From Pseudomonas viridiflava (GTDB lineage Bacteria; Pseudomonadota; Gammaproteobacteria; Pseudomonadales; Pseudomonadaceae), in assembly GCF_900590755.1 (NCBI RefSeq), contig NZ_UUOC01000010.1:62001-126000 (forward strand): DNA of 64,000 bases, read 5' to 3'. Below, piece after piece: positions 37,225-47,606 of this stretch. A program made the position numbers and the translations under genes. Below the pieces are notes generated by a model that worked only from the letters and a program-made list of their open reading frames with translations, ran no database searches and was not told where the DNA came from. Numbering within the stretch: the stretch's first letter is position 1; each line of letters opens with the position of its first letter.

Positions 37225-37646
37225 CCCAGTCTCCTTTTCAGCCAAGCGATAAGGGTGCCCATGACCGGCAAGTGCTCGTACAGCAAAGCACCGGCGTCGA
37301 AGTAGTCCCGATGTTGGTAAACCTTGTCTGCTCGCCACATCAGGTGCGAGCAACCGTCGACCCGGATCGTGCGGCCCTTGGCCAGACGCGGGTGGGCGTA
37401 ACTCATGGTCCAGCGCAGATAGCCACTGCCGGGGCCGGTTTCGTCGAAGCCGTAGAAATCGAAATGCAACTGGGTGACGCTGGCGTACAGCTCGCCGAAA
37501 TAGCGCCGCATGTCCTTGATGCCGCGAATCTGGTGCAGCGGATCGGTGAACAGCACGTCATCGGTGTACAGCGTGCTCAGCCGATCCAGATTGTCTTTAT
37601 CCAGCGCGGCAAATTCCCGGGCGAAGCAGCGCAGAAAATCACTCAT
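37221..37646 (-). CDS. nuclear transport factor 2 / SnoaL-like protein
   Basis: This 141-residue single-domain protein has the cone-shaped NTF2-like pattern: LYTDDVLFTDPLHQIRGIKDMRRYFGELY near 25-55, and a late HRDYFDAGALLYEHLP. Such proteins act as small isomerases, hydrolases or binding partners. The start at 37646 overlaps the photolyase gene by eight bases. Confidence 0.85.
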   Translation of the reverse strand: MSDFLRCFAREFAALDKDNLDRLSTLYTDDVLFTDPLHQIRGIKDMRRYFGELYASVTQLHFDFYGFDETGPGSGYLRWTMSYAHPRLAKGRTIRVDGCSHLMWRADKVYQHRDYFDAGALLYEHLPVMGTLIAWLKRRLG

Positions 37647-39087
37647 CTTCAAACTCCACTTCGGGCTGGCGGTGCGGCAGGGCTTTGAAGGCGTCCAGGG
37701 CGCGAACGCGGCTGCTGCGCAGGTCGACAATTGGCGCGGGATAGCTGGCGACCCCGAACAAACCACCGGCGGCTGCCGGGTTGTGCACTTCTTTTTTGTT
37801 CAGCCCGGCCAGTTCCGGCAGCCAGTGCTTGAGGAACAGCCCTTCGGGGTCGAATTTTTCCGACTGGGACAAAGGATTGAAGATCCGGAAATAGGGCTGC
37901 GAGTCGGTGCCCGTGGACGAACTCCACTGCCAGCCGCCGTTGTTGGCCGCCAGATCGCCATCGATCAGGTGCTGCATGAAAAACCGTTCGCCTTCGCGCC
38001 AGTCAATCAGCAAGTTTTTGGTCAGAAACATCGCCACGATCATGCGCAAGCGGTTATGCATCCAGCCGGTTTCCAGCAGTTGGCGCATGGCGGCGTCGAT
38101 GATCGGCAAACCGGTGCGTGCTTCCTTCCAGGCTTCCAGGTCCTTGGGCGCGTCACGCCATTGCAGGGCTTCGGTTTCCGGGCGGAAGGCGCGGTGACGT
38201 GATACGCGCGGGTAGCCCACCAGAATATGTTTGTAGAACTCGCGCCAGATCAGCTCATTGATCCAGGTGACGGCGCCGACACTGCCGGTTTCGAATTCGC
38301 CGTGATTGCTGCTCAACGCCGCGTGCAGGCACTGGCGCGGCGAAATCACCCCTGCTGCCAGGTAAGCCGACAGCTGGCTGGTGCCTGGTTTGGCGGGCAG
38401 GTCGCGCTCATCCTTGTAGTAGTCGATCTGTTGATCGCTGAAGGTCGCGAGCCGCCGCCGTGCTTCGTCTTCTCCGGCGGGCCACAAGGCGATAAGCGTC
38501 TTGGATGGCATGGCAAAACCTTCGACCTGTTTAGGAACGTCGTCGCTCTGGATCTCCAGCGCTTGCTGCTTCTTCGGCAAGCGGACCAGGGGCGGCATGG
38601 CGTGATGCATGCGCGTATAGCAAACCTTGCGAAACTGGCTGAAGACTTTGAAGTAGGTGCCGGTCTTGGTCAGCACGCTGCCCGGTTTGAAGAACAGCTG
38701 ATCCAGATGGCTGCGCCAGTGGATGCCAGCGTCTTGCAGTGCTTGAGCGACGGCCTGGTCACGATCACTTTCGTGGATGCCGTACTCCTCGTTGGCATGC
38801 ACGGTTTCAATCTGGTGTTCGCGACACAGCTCAAGCAGCACATTGGGCGCCTGGTCCCAGGTATCGGCGTGGCGAATCAACAGCGGCACATTCAACTCGC
38901 TCAAGGCTGCGCGCAGCTCTACCAGGTTGCGCAGCCAGAAATCCACCTTGCACGGTGCATCGTCATGACTCAACCACTGCGCCGGGCTGATCAGAAACAG
39001 GGCCACGGTCGGCCCTTGCTCCAGGGCTGCGCTCAGGGCCGTGTTGTCGTGAACGCGCAGATCGCTGCGCAGCCATAGCAGTTGCAT
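37639..39087 (-). CDS. phrB: deoxyribodipyrimidine photolyase
   Basis: This 482-residue enzyme repairs UV-made pyrimidine dimers in light. It begins LLWLRSDLRVHDNTAL and has the antenna-binding domain (1-130) and the FAD-binding helical domain (200-470). Conserved FAD/DNA-contact stretches are TSQLSAYLAAGVISPRQCLHA near 225 and WINELIWREFYKHILV, IDAAMRQLLETGWMHNRLRMI and NNGGWQWSSSTGTDSQPYFR later. The ATG at 39087 has better Shine-Dalgarno spacing (AAGGA, seven bases) than the one at 39093. It overlaps the end of the MerR gene. Confidence 0.95.
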   Translation of the reverse strand: MQLLWLRSDLRVHDNTALSAALEQGPTVALFLISPAQWLSHDDAPCKVDFWLRNLVELRAALSELNVPLLIRHADTWDQAPNVLLELCREHQIETVHANEEYGIHESDRDQAVAQALQDAGIHWRSHLDQLFFKPGSVLTKTGTYFKVFSQFRKVCYTRMHHAMPPLVRLPKKQQALEIQSDDVPKQVEGFAMPSKTLIALWPAGEDEARRRLATFSDQQIDYYKDERDLPAKPGTSQLSAYLAAGVISPRQCLHAALSSNHGEFETGSVGAVTWINELIWREFYKHILVGYPRVSRHRAFRPETEALQWRDAPKDLEAWKEARTGLPIIDAAMRQLLETGWMHNRLRMIVAMFLTKNLLIDWREGERFFMQHLIDGDLAANNGGWQWSSSTGTDSQPYFRIFNPLSQSEKFDPEGLFLKHWLPELAGLNKKEVHNPAAAGGLFGVASYPAPIVDLRSSRVRALDAFKALPHRQPEVEFEDE

Positions 39088-39089
39088 AG

Positions 39090-40019
39090 TCATTCCTTGA
39101 AAAGATCCAGTAGCTGCAACGCGGCCAATGCCCCCAGCGGGTCTTCCGCCAGGTGCAGGCCTTCGATTTTGCTGATCGCATCGTCGAGTTCGTCGCTGTG
39201 AATACGCACGCAGGTGCCCGCCAGTACGATGGGGCAGGGCACGTTGCTCAGCAGTCTGGCGAGCTGGGCTGTGTTGAGGGACTTGCTGGAATACAGCAAC
39301 ACTGCACGGGGATTGAGAAGCTCGGCGGAAAGGGCCAGTTCGCCGTTGGGCAGCGGCCAGTCGAAGACTTCCACCGGGCAATCGGCGCCGCTGATCAGCC
39401 AGGCGCACAGCCAAAGATGCGGCTCCATGGGCAGATCGGAATGGTTGATCAGCAACACCGGTGTCCCGCTGAGTTGACGGTTGTTGTGATAGATCCGGGC
39501 GCCAAGTTTGCTGCGCAGCCAGGTATAGAAGAACGCGCGCTCCATCTGTCCGCCAAACTGGGCCTGCCAGCGGGTTTCAAGCTCGGCCAGCAGCGGCAGC
39601 AGCAACTGTTCACACAGGGTACGCGGCGGATACAGGGACATGGCCTGATTGAACAGGTCGTCTACCCGACGCTCGGCCAGTTCACCGATGGCTTTGGTGA
39701 GGTTCTGCTTCAACGCGCCCCAATCGTTGCCGGGGGCCGTGGTGTCCGGTTGGCGGCTGTCGATCAGGTTTTTTACCTGGCTGACCGAAACCCCTCGGTT
39801 GAGCCACGTGAGGATGGTCATCACGCGCTGCACATGGGCATCGGAATACAGGCGATGACCCTTGGGGGTGCGATGGGGGACGATCAATCCATAACGGCGC
39901 TCCCATGCGCGCAAGGTGACTGCGTTGACACCGGTCTGGCGCGCGACCTCGCGGATCGGCAGCCAGTCTTCTGCTATGCCCGACTCTTCATCAAGCGCTG
40001 GGTGACTAATGTCATTCAT
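39090..40019 (-). CDS. MerR family regulator of the LitR/CarH type (light response)
   Basis: This 309-residue protein has a MerR DNA-binding domain (about 20-90: REVARQTGVNAVTLRAWERRYGLIVPHRTPKGHRLY), a helical middle region and a C-terminal B12-binding-like fold (180-305). The B12-ligand motif DxHxxG is not evident; the nearest candidate is MEPHLWLC. This fits class II LitR proteins, which sense light through a partner. It lies between the DUF523 and photolyase genes. Its expected TGTACA-N4-TGTACA operator lies at the head of its own operon (40996), so it probably represses itself in the dark. Confidence 0.85.
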   Translation of the reverse strand: MNDISHPALDEESGIAEDWLPIREVARQTGVNAVTLRAWERRYGLIVPHRTPKGHRLYSDAHVQRVMTILTWLNRGVSVSQVKNLIDSRQPDTTAPGNDWGALKQNLTKAIGELAERRVDDLFNQAMSLYPPRTLCEQLLLPLLAELETRWQAQFGGQMERAFFYTWLRSKLGARIYHNNRQLSGTPVLLINHSDLPMEPHLWLCAWLISGADCPVEVFDWPLPNGELALSAELLNPRAVLLYSSKSLNTAQLARLLSNVPCPIVLAGTCVRIHSDELDDAISKIEGLHLAEDPLGALAALQLLDLFKE

Positions 40020-40022
40020 GGG

Positions 40023-40985
40023 TTAGATCGCATTTCGCAGGCTGAGATTTTCCGGATGTGGCTGCATGTAAACCTGCAACGCCACATAGGGGTCCGGGTG
40101 TTGGCGGAAGTGGTGCTTGAGCAAGGTCAGCGGCACGATCAAGGGCACGATGCCTTGGTGGTACTGAGTGATCAGCTGCTGGACTTCCTGCTTGTCCGGG
40201 GCACTGAGGGTCTGTTTCAGGTAGCCACTCAGGTGTTGCAGGACGTTGGTATGGGTGCGGCGGGTGGCAGGTTTCTTCAAGGCCGCCATCAGGTCGCTGA
40301 AATACTGCGGGGCAATCTCGTTGGGGTCGCTGCGGCCCATGTTGCCCAGCAGATTGCCCAGCGCCTTGTACTGCACCGGGTCGTTGGCCATCAGCTGGTA
40401 TTTGTAGCGGGAGTGGAACTCAGTCAGGGCCCGTCGGGTAATCCCGGCTTTGAGCAAATCCTGCCAGGCGGCGTAGGCAAACACCCGGGTGATGAAGTTT
40501 TCCCGCAGGACCGGATCGTTCAGGCGGCCGTCTTCCTCGACCGGCAGATTGGGGTGGCGCTCGCAAAAAGCCTGGGCGTAAATGCCACGCCCGCCGCCGT
40601 CCACCGGGGCGCCTTTTTCGGTGTAGACCTTGACCCGCTCTAGCCCGCAGGACGGGGACTTCTGCATAAAGATGTAGCCGCAGATGTCACCCAGTTCTTC
40701 GGCCATCTGCACGCCATAATCAGCCAGCGCCTCAGTGACATTCAGCTCGCGGTTGACCGTGCCAACGGCTTGCGGATGTTGCGCATCGCCCACCAGACGA
40801 ATGGGTTCACGGGGGATACCCAGACCAATGGCGACTTCCGGGCACGCAGTGACGAACTCGAAATACTCGGTCAGCGCACGGGTACACAAATGGGATTCTT
40901 TATGACCCCCATTGAACCGCACCTCGGCGCCCATCAAGCAGGCACTGATACCGAGTTTGGGCTTATGAACTGCTGGCGGGAGCAT
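40023..40985 (-). CDS. DUF523 and DUF1722 domain protein
   Basis: This 320-residue protein has an N-terminal DUF523 domain (PKLGISACLMGAEVRFNGGHK, cysteine pair later in QKSPSCGLERVKVY) and a C-terminal DUF1722 domain (about 190-310, with HQ-type YKYQLMANDPVQYKALG). It corresponds to YbgA-containing proteins often next to photolyase. The ATG at 40985 follows GAGG at six bases. It is the first gene of the operon and directly follows the TGTACA operator. Biochemical role unknown. Confidence 0.9.
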   Translation of the reverse strand: MLPPAVHKPKLGISACLMGAEVRFNGGHKESHLCTRALTEYFEFVTACPEVAIGLGIPREPIRLVGDAQHPQAVGTVNRELNVTEALADYGVQMAEELGDICGYIFMQKSPSCGLERVKVYTEKGAPVDGGGRGIYAQAFCERHPNLPVEEDGRLNDPVLRENFITRVFAYAAWQDLLKAGITRRALTEFHSRYKYQLMANDPVQYKALGNLLGNMGRSDPNEIAPQYFSDLMAALKKPATRRTHTNVLQHLSGYLKQTLSAPDKQEVQQLITQYHQGIVPLIVPLTLLKHHFRQHPDPYVALQVYMQPHPENLSLRNAI

Positions 40986-40995
40986 TGCGGACCTC

Positions 40996-41079
40996 TGTAC
41001 AAAATTGTACAGAGTGAATTCGCTGTACAACTTAACCCCATCATAGGTGGGTAGCTGTACAAGTCAAATTATTTGTATA
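40996..41079 (-). promoter_or_regulatory. promoter and LitR-type operators of the photolyase operon
   Basis: On the minus strand a sigma70 promoter is seen: -35 TTGACT (41067-41062), 16-base spacer, -10 TATGAT (41045-41040). A TGTACA box lies in the spacer (41061-41056), a second at 41029-41024, and a perfect TGTACA-AAAT-TGTACA dyad at 40996-41011 abuts the ribosome site of the first gene. A TGTATA half-box lies just upstream (41074-41079). The dyad matches the T(G/A)TACA-N4-TGTA(C/T)A motif recalled for P. putida class II LitR. Confidence 0.82.
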
Positions 41080-41103
41080 GGGTTTGTAGAGGGTGGTGAT
41101 ACC

Positions 41104-41195
41104 CGTTGGAGCGAGGCTTGCCCGCGAAGAACGATAACGCGGTATATCTGGTTAATTGCGGCGCCTCATTCGCGGGCAAGCCTCGCTCCAACGGT
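41104..41195. repeat. REP pair before the photolyase operon
   Basis: CGTTGGAGCGAGGCTTGCCCGCGA and its inverted partner flank a spacer of about 45 bases. It lies between the LitR-type promoter and the Trp-rich protein gene. Confidence 0.85.
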
Positions 41196-41206
41196 TCGCA
41201 AAAAAT

Positions 41207-42444
<1,238 letters not shown>

Positions 42445-42452
42445 TTAAAACC

Positions 42453-42468
42453 TGTACAATATTGTTTT
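42453..42468. promoter_or_regulatory. degenerate LitR-type box in a divergent promoter region
   Basis: TGTACA-ATAT-TGTTTT has one perfect TGTACA arm and a second arm with four of six matches. The 324-base gap 42406-42729 between the FAD oxidoreductase and the TIGR01777 gene holds this box, a TATAAC -10-like hexamer at 42473 on the plus strand and no gene. Confidence 0.4.
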
Positions 42469-42729
42469 TTGGTATAACTTGCTGCGAACTCATACGCAGT
42501 TGCAGCGTCTGTCTCGTACGGCACGAGCCTAAAATCCGATACCTGAGGGCTTTGAGCAACTATCCGAACGGGTGGTCTGCTCGTCATGCCCGGCCGGTTT
42601 GGCCTATGGTCTATCAAAGGCCGGTTGTTCAAAGATGAACTGCTCAACGATGATCTGCATCCATAAACACATTGGCCCATAAAAAATAGACTACGCATTG
42701 CTCCCGAACGCCACGCAAGGAAACCTGCC

Positions 42730-43626
42730 ATGCACATATTGCTGACCGGCGGTACTGGGTTGATAGGGCGCCAGCTCTGCCAGCACCTTAACCAACAGGG
42801 GCATCAGTTGACGGTCTGGAGCCGCAGGCCCGAAGACGTTGCGCGTCTGTGTGGCGAGACGGTGCGGGGCATTGCGCAACTCAATGAGCTTGGCGATCAG
42901 CCGGTGGATGCCCTGATCAACCTGGCGGGTGCGCCCATCGCAGACCGTCCCTGGACCCGTAAACGGCGCACCGTGTTGTGGGACAGCCGCATCGGCTTGA
43001 CCGAGCAACTGCTGGCCTGGATCGAACAGCGCGAGCACAAACCGCAGCTGATGATCAGCGGCTCGGCAGTCGGCTGGTACGGCGATGGTGGCGAGCGCGA
43101 GCTGGATGAAGCCGCGCAGCCGGTCAAAGAGGATTTTGCCAGCCATCTGTGCGGAGCCTGGGAAGAAACCGCGCAGAGGGCCGAGGCGCTCGGGGTTCGT
43201 GTGGTGATTATCCGCACCGGGCTGGTGCTGTCCGATCAGGGCGGGTTCCTGCAGCGTCTGGTGTTGCAGTTCAAATTCGGCATGGGCGGCCCGATTGGCA
43301 ATGGTCGGCAATGGATGCCGTGGATTCATATTCAGGACCAAATCGCTGCAATAGATTTCCTGTTAAACCGAAGTGACGCACAAGGTCCGTATAATCTCTG
43401 CGCGCCGGCCCCGGTACGCAATCGCGAATTTGCCAAGGCACTGGCCGCGGTGTTGCACCGCCCGGCTTTCATGCCATTGCCTGGCCTGGCCCTGAAAATA
43501 TTGATGGGCGAACTGTCCGTGCTGTTGCTGGGTGGGCAGCGTGCCCGACCCGCGCGCCTGGAAGAGGCCGGTTTCAGCTTCAGATACACCGATTTGCATG
43601 ATGCTCTGAACGATCTAATGAATTAG
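42730..43626 (+). CDS. TIGR01777 family NAD-dependent epimerase/oxidoreductase
   Basis: This 298-residue protein is an extended SDR with [18 protein letters not shown] at the N-terminus, the [17 protein letters not shown] stretch near 65 and [12 protein letters not shown] near 115, which define TIGR01777 (YfcH-like). Substrate unknown. It is followed by hemH after eight bases and resembles PA4656. Confidence 0.92.
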   Translation: MHILLTGGTGLIGRQLCQHLNQQGHQLTVWSRRPEDVARLCGETVRGIAQLNELGDQPVDALINLAGAPIADRPWTRKRRTVLWDSRIGLTEQLLAWIEQREHKPQLMISGSAVGWYGDGGERELDEAAQPVKEDFASHLCGAWEETAQRAEALGVRVVIIRTGLVLSDQGGFLQRLVLQFKFGMGGPIGNGRQWMPWIHIQDQIAAIDFLLNRSDAQGPYNLCAPAPVRNREFAKALAAVLHRPAFMPLPGLALKILMGELSVLLLGGQRARPARLEEAGFSFRYTDLHDALNDLMN

Positions 43627-43634
43627 GAAATTGC

Positions 43635-44660
43635 ATGACCGATCACGCCCTGTTGCTGGTAAACCTGGGGTCGCCAGCCTCGACCGCTGTGGCGGATGTC
43701 CGCAGTTATCTCAATCAGTTTCTGATGGACCCATACGTCATCGACCTGCCATGGCCGGTTCGGCGTCTGCTGGTGTCGCTGATCCTGGTCAAGCGTCCTG
43801 AGCAATCGGCTCATGCCTACGCCTCGATCTGGTGGGATGAAGGCTCACCGCTGGTGGTGCTGAGCAAACGCCTGCAACAGGCCATGACTCAGGAGTGGAC
43901 TCGTGGCCCGGTGGAATTGGCCATGCGTTATGGCGAGCCGTCCATTGAAACCGTGCTCACGAAGCTGGCGTCCCAAGGCATCAAGAACATTACCCTGGCG
44001 CCGCTGTATCCGCAGTTTGCCGACAGCACCGTAACCACCGTCATCGAAGAAGCTCGCCGCGTCGTCCGTGCTCATTCACTCAAGGTGAAGTTCTCGGTGT
44101 TGCAGGCCTTCTACGATCAGCCTGAATACCTGGAAGCGCTGGTGGAGAGTGTGCGGCCGCATTTGTTGAAGCCCCATGATCACCTGCTGCTGAGCTTCCA
44201 TGGTCTGCCCGAGCGCCATTTGCTCAAGCTGGACCCAACCCGCAATCACTGCCTCAAGGGCCCGGATTGCTGCAAGACCGCGCCGCCGGAAGTGCTCGCC
44301 ACGTGCTATCGCGCGCAGTGCATCCAGTCGGCAGAAGCCTTCGCTAAATTGATGGGGATCCCGGATGGCAAGTGGTCCGTGTCGTTCCAGTCCCGGCTGG
44401 GGCGCGCGAAATGGATCGAACCCTACACCGAAGTGCGTCTGGAAGAGCTGGCGGCGCAGGGTGTGAAGAAGCTGCTGGTGATGTGCCCGGCCTTCGTGGC
44501 CGATTGCATCGAGACCCTGGAAGAGATCGGTGATCGCGGCGCCGAACAATTCAAGGAAGCAGGAGGCGAAGAGCTGACGCTGATCCCGTGCCTGAACGAC
44601 GACCCGAACTGGGCTGCGGCCTTGAACAAACTCTGTGAGCGCGCGCCGTTGATGTTGTGA
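43635..44660 (+). CDS. hemH: ferrochelatase
   Basis: This 341-residue enzyme inserts iron into protoporphyrin IX, the last step of heme synthesis. Family stretches are [10 protein letters not shown] at the N-terminus, [13 protein letters not shown] near 185 (conserved histidine) and [13 protein letters not shown] near 285. It forms a pair with the TIGR01777 gene. Because free protoporphyrin is a strong photosensitiser, its place beside the light-response operon is notable. Confidence 0.96.
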   Translation: MTDHALLLVNLGSPASTAVADVRSYLNQFLMDPYVIDLPWPVRRLLVSLILVKRPEQSAHAYASIWWDEGSPLVVLSKRLQQAMTQEWTRGPVELAMRYGEPSIETVLTKLASQGIKNITLAPLYPQFADSTVTTVIEEARRVVRAHSLKVKFSVLQAFYDQPEYLEALVESVRPHLLKPHDHLLLSFHGLPERHLLKLDPTRNHCLKGPDCCKTAPPEVLATCYRAQCIQSAEAFAKLMGIPDGKWSVSFQSRLGRAKWIEPYTEVRLEELAAQGVKKLLVMCPAFVADCIETLEEIGDRGAEQFKEAGGEELTLIPCLNDDPNWAAALNKLCERAPLML

Positions 44661-44700
44661 GCACAGTGCTTGGGCTGTTGTGATTTAACGATTAACGCCT

Positions 44701-44791
44701 CTGTAGGAGTGAGCTTGCTCGCGATGGTGTCCTGTCAGTCGACAACTTTTATATTGACCTGACGCTATCGCGAGCAAGCTCACTCCTACAG
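44701..44791. repeat. REP pair between hemH and uraA
   Basis: CTGTAGGAGTGAGCTTGCTCGCGA and its inverted partner flank a 40-base spacer. The right arm is followed by GTTTTTATT, so the pair could also end hemH transcription. Confidence 0.85.
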
Positions 44792-44794
44792 TTT

Positions 44795-46057
44795 TTATTC
44801 CTGCTTGTTCTTCCACCCATCATTGCCCGGCAACAACAGGTTCAGCGCGATGGCGGTCACGGCGCACAGCGCGATGCCCTTGAGGCCGAAGTCGTCCGGA
44901 CCAGTGCCGGTGCCGATCAGAACCCCGCCGATACCAAACACCAACGTCACCGAGACGATCACCAGGTTGCGTGCTTCGGCCAGGTCGACCTTGTGACGAA
45001 TCAGGGTGTTCATCCCCACCGCCGCAATCGAACCGAACAGCAGGCAGAGAATCCCGCCCATCACCGGCACCGGAATGCTTTGCAGTAGTGCGCCAAACTT
45101 GCCGATGAAGGCCAGGCTGATGGCGAAGATCGCTGCCCAGGTCATGATTTTCGGGTTGTAGTTTTTGGTCAGCATCACCGCGCCAGTGACTTCGGCGTAC
45201 GTGGTGTTGGGCGGACCGCCGAACAGACCGGCAGCCGTGGTCGCGATGCCGTCACCGAACAGCGTGCGATGCAGGCCTGGCTTCTTCAGGTAATCCCGGC
45301 CGGTCACGCTGCCCACGGCAATCACGCCGCCGATGTGTTCGATGGCGGGCGCCAGGGCGACAGGCACGATGAACAGAATCGCCTGCCAGTTGAACTCCGG
45401 AGCCGTGAACGCAGGAATCGCCAGCCAGGGTGCGGCGGCAATTTTCGCGGTGTCGACTACGCCGAAGTAGAACGCCAGGGCAAAGCCCACCAGCACGCCG
45501 GAGATGATCGGCACCAGCCGGAAAATCCCTTTGCCGAACACCGCGACGACCAGCGTGGTCAGCAGCGCGGGCATGGAAATCCACATGGCGATCTTGTATG
45601 GGATCAGCTCGGCGCCGTCACCGCTCTTGCCCATCGCCATGTTGGCGGCAATCGGCGCCATGGCCAGGCCGATCGAAATGATCACCGGGCCAATCACCAC
45701 GGGCGGCAGCAGGCGGTCGATGAAGCCGGTGCCTTTGATCTTCACCGCCAGCCCGAGGAAGGTGTAGACGAAGCCTGCCGCCATCACACCGCCCATGGTC
45801 GCGGCGAGGCCGAACTGGCCTTTGGCGAGGATGATCGGCGTGATGAAGGCAAAGCTCGATGCCAGGAACACCGGCACCTGGCGGCCCGTCACGATCTGGA
45901 ACAGCAAGGTGCCAAGGCCTGCGGTGAACAGGGCAACGTTAGGATCCAGCCCGGTGATCAGCGGCATCAACACCAGCGCGCCGAACGCCACGAAGAGCAT
46001 CTGCGCGCCGGATAGAACCGTGCGCCAGAGTGGATCGTTGAACTCGTCCTGCTTCAT
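44795..46057 (-). CDS. uraA: uracil permease (NCS2 family)
   Basis: This 420-residue inner-membrane transporter has about 14 hydrophobic segments and NCS2 signatures: PVFLASSFAFITPI near 58, APAIEHIGGVIAVGSVTGRDYLKKPGLHRTL near 235-265 and GGPPNTTYAEVTGA near 280. Its start overlaps the upp stop by one base (TAATG), so uptake and salvage of uracil are coupled. Confidence 0.94.
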   Translation of the reverse strand: MKQDEFNDPLWRTVLSGAQMLFVAFGALVLMPLITGLDPNVALFTAGLGTLLFQIVTGRQVPVFLASSFAFITPIILAKGQFGLAATMGGVMAAGFVYTFLGLAVKIKGTGFIDRLLPPVVIGPVIISIGLAMAPIAANMAMGKSGDGAELIPYKIAMWISMPALLTTLVVAVFGKGIFRLVPIISGVLVGFALAFYFGVVDTAKIAAAPWLAIPAFTAPEFNWQAILFIVPVALAPAIEHIGGVIAVGSVTGRDYLKKPGLHRTLFGDGIATTAAGLFGGPPNTTYAEVTGAVMLTKNYNPKIMTWAAIFAISLAFIGKFGALLQSIPVPVMGGILCLLFGSIAAVGMNTLIRHKVDLAEARNLVIVSVTLVFGIGGVLIGTGTGPDDFGLKGIALCAVTAIALNLLLPGNDGWKNKQE

Positions 46058-46695
46058 TACGCGTCCTTTTGCTTGGTGCCGAAGATCTTGTCACCGGCAT
46101 CGCCAAGGCCCGGAATGATGTAGCCGTGTTCGTTGAGGCGCTCGTCGATGGATGCGGTATAGATCGTCACGTCAGGATGAGCCTTCTCCACTGCCGCGAT
46201 GCCTTCGGGTGCCGCAACCAGCACCATGGCGCGGATTTCCTTGCAGCCGGCTTTTTTCAGCAGATCAATGGTTGCGACCATCGAGCCACCGGTGGCGAGC
46301 ATCGGGTCGATGATCATTGCCAGGCGTTCGTCGATTTCCGGAACCAGTTTTTCCAGATAGGTGTGGGCTTCCAGGGTCTCTTCGTTGCGGGCCACGCCCA
46401 CGGCGCTGACCTTGGCGCCCGGGATCAGGCTGAGCACGCCGTCGAGCATGCCGATGCCGGCACGCAGGATCGGGACCACGGTGATTTTCTTGCCGGCGAT
46501 CTTTTCGACTGCAACGGTGCCCGCCCAGCCTTCAATATCGTAGGTTTCCAGCGGCAGGTCGGCGGTGGCTTCGTAAGTGAGCAGGGAGCCAACTTCCTGG
46601 GCCAGCTCACGGAAATTCTTGGTGCTGATGTCGGCGCGGCGCATCAGGCCGAGTTTATGGCGGATCAGCGGGTGACGGATCTCACGGATAGGCAT
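46057..46695 (-). CDS. upp: uracil phosphoribosyltransferase
   Basis: This 212-residue enzyme makes UMP from uracil and PRPP. It begins [18 protein letters not shown], has the [13 protein letters not shown] stretch near 75 and the PRPP loop [12 protein letters not shown] near 130. The start at 46695 is the family start. First gene of the upp-uraA unit, divergent from hpt. Confidence 0.96.
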   Translation of the reverse strand: MPIREIRHPLIRHKLGLMRRADISTKNFRELAQEVGSLLTYEATADLPLETYDIEGWAGTVAVEKIAGKKITVVPILRAGIGMLDGVLSLIPGAKVSAVGVARNEETLEAHTYLEKLVPEIDERLAMIIDPMLATGGSMVATIDLLKKAGCKEIRAMVLVAAPEGIAAVEKAHPDVTIYTASIDERLNEHGYIIPGLGDAGDKIFGTKQKDA

Positions 46696-46883
46696 GGGAA
46701 TAAAGCTCCGGCGGAGGGGCAAAAAAAGCGGCCTAGGTTAATCTATTCAGCTGGTACTGTCCTACACGGCTTGCGGCGTTTTCGGACGAATCCTGACACG
46801 TTAGTCCAGAATTGCTTGCCCTGACTTCTGCGGATGCGTACCTTTGCCCGCTTTTCTTACACTGCCCACCCTTGGAGAGCGTC

Positions 46884-47441
46884 ATGTCTGCTGATCTCGA
46901 GCATATCCGTCAAATCATGCGCGAGGCTGACTGCCTGTACACAGAGGCTGAAGTCGAAGCTGCCATCGCCCGTGTCGGTGCGCAGATCAACGCCGAACTG
47001 GCCGAACGCAACCCGGTGGTCTTCTGCGTGATGAATGGCGGGCTGATTTTCTCCGGCAAGCTGCTGACGCACCTGAACTTCCCGCTGGAAGCGTCCTACC
47101 TGCACGCGACCCGTTATCGCAACGAAACCAGCGGCGGCGACCTGTTCTGGAAGGCCAAGCCTGAAGTGTCATTCATCGACCGCGACGTGCTGATCATCGA
47201 CGACATCCTCGATGAAGGTCACACCCTGGGCGCGATCATCGACTTCTGCAAACACGCTGGCGCACGCGCCGTGCACACCGCCGTACTGATCGACAAAGAC
47301 CACAACCGCAAAGCCCGCCCGGATCTCAAGGCAGACTTCGTCGGCCTGCCGTGCATCGACCGCTTCATCTTTGGTTATGGCATGGATTACAAAGGTTACT
47401 GGCGTAATGCTGCGGGGATTTATGCGGTGAAGGGGATGTAA
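46884..47441 (+). CDS. hpt: hypoxanthine-guanine phosphoribosyltransferase
   Basis: This 185-residue purine salvage enzyme has the PRPP-binding motif VLIIDDILDEGHTLGA near 103-118 and the base-contact FIFGYGMDYKGYWRN near 160. The start at 46884 follows GGAGAG at good spacing. It is divergent from upp-uraA. Confidence 0.94.
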   Translation: MSADLEHIRQIMREADCLYTEAEVEAAIARVGAQINAELAERNPVVFCVMNGGLIFSGKLLTHLNFPLEASYLHATRYRNETSGGDLFWKAKPEVSFIDRDVLIIDDILDEGHTLGAIIDFCKHAGARAVHTAVLIDKDHNRKARPDLKADFVGLPCIDRFIFGYGMDYKGYWRNAAGIYAVKGM

Positions 47442-47476
47442 TTAAAGGTTTGCAGCCTTCCAGACACACCCCGGTC

Positions 47477-47552
47477 CTGTAGGAGCTGCCGCAGGCTGCG
47501 AACGGCGTCTTGTCAGGGAAACCGCTTTCGCAGCCTGCGGCAGCTCCTACAG
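47477..47552. repeat. REP pair after hpt
   Basis: TGTAGGAGCTGCCGCAGGCTGCG and its inverted partner flank a 28-base spacer between hpt and the next gene. Confidence 0.85.
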
Positions 47553-47606
47553 ATCAGCTTCATCCGGCATGCTAAAGTGCCAGCCCAGTCCTTGCGGGAA
47601 GTCGAA

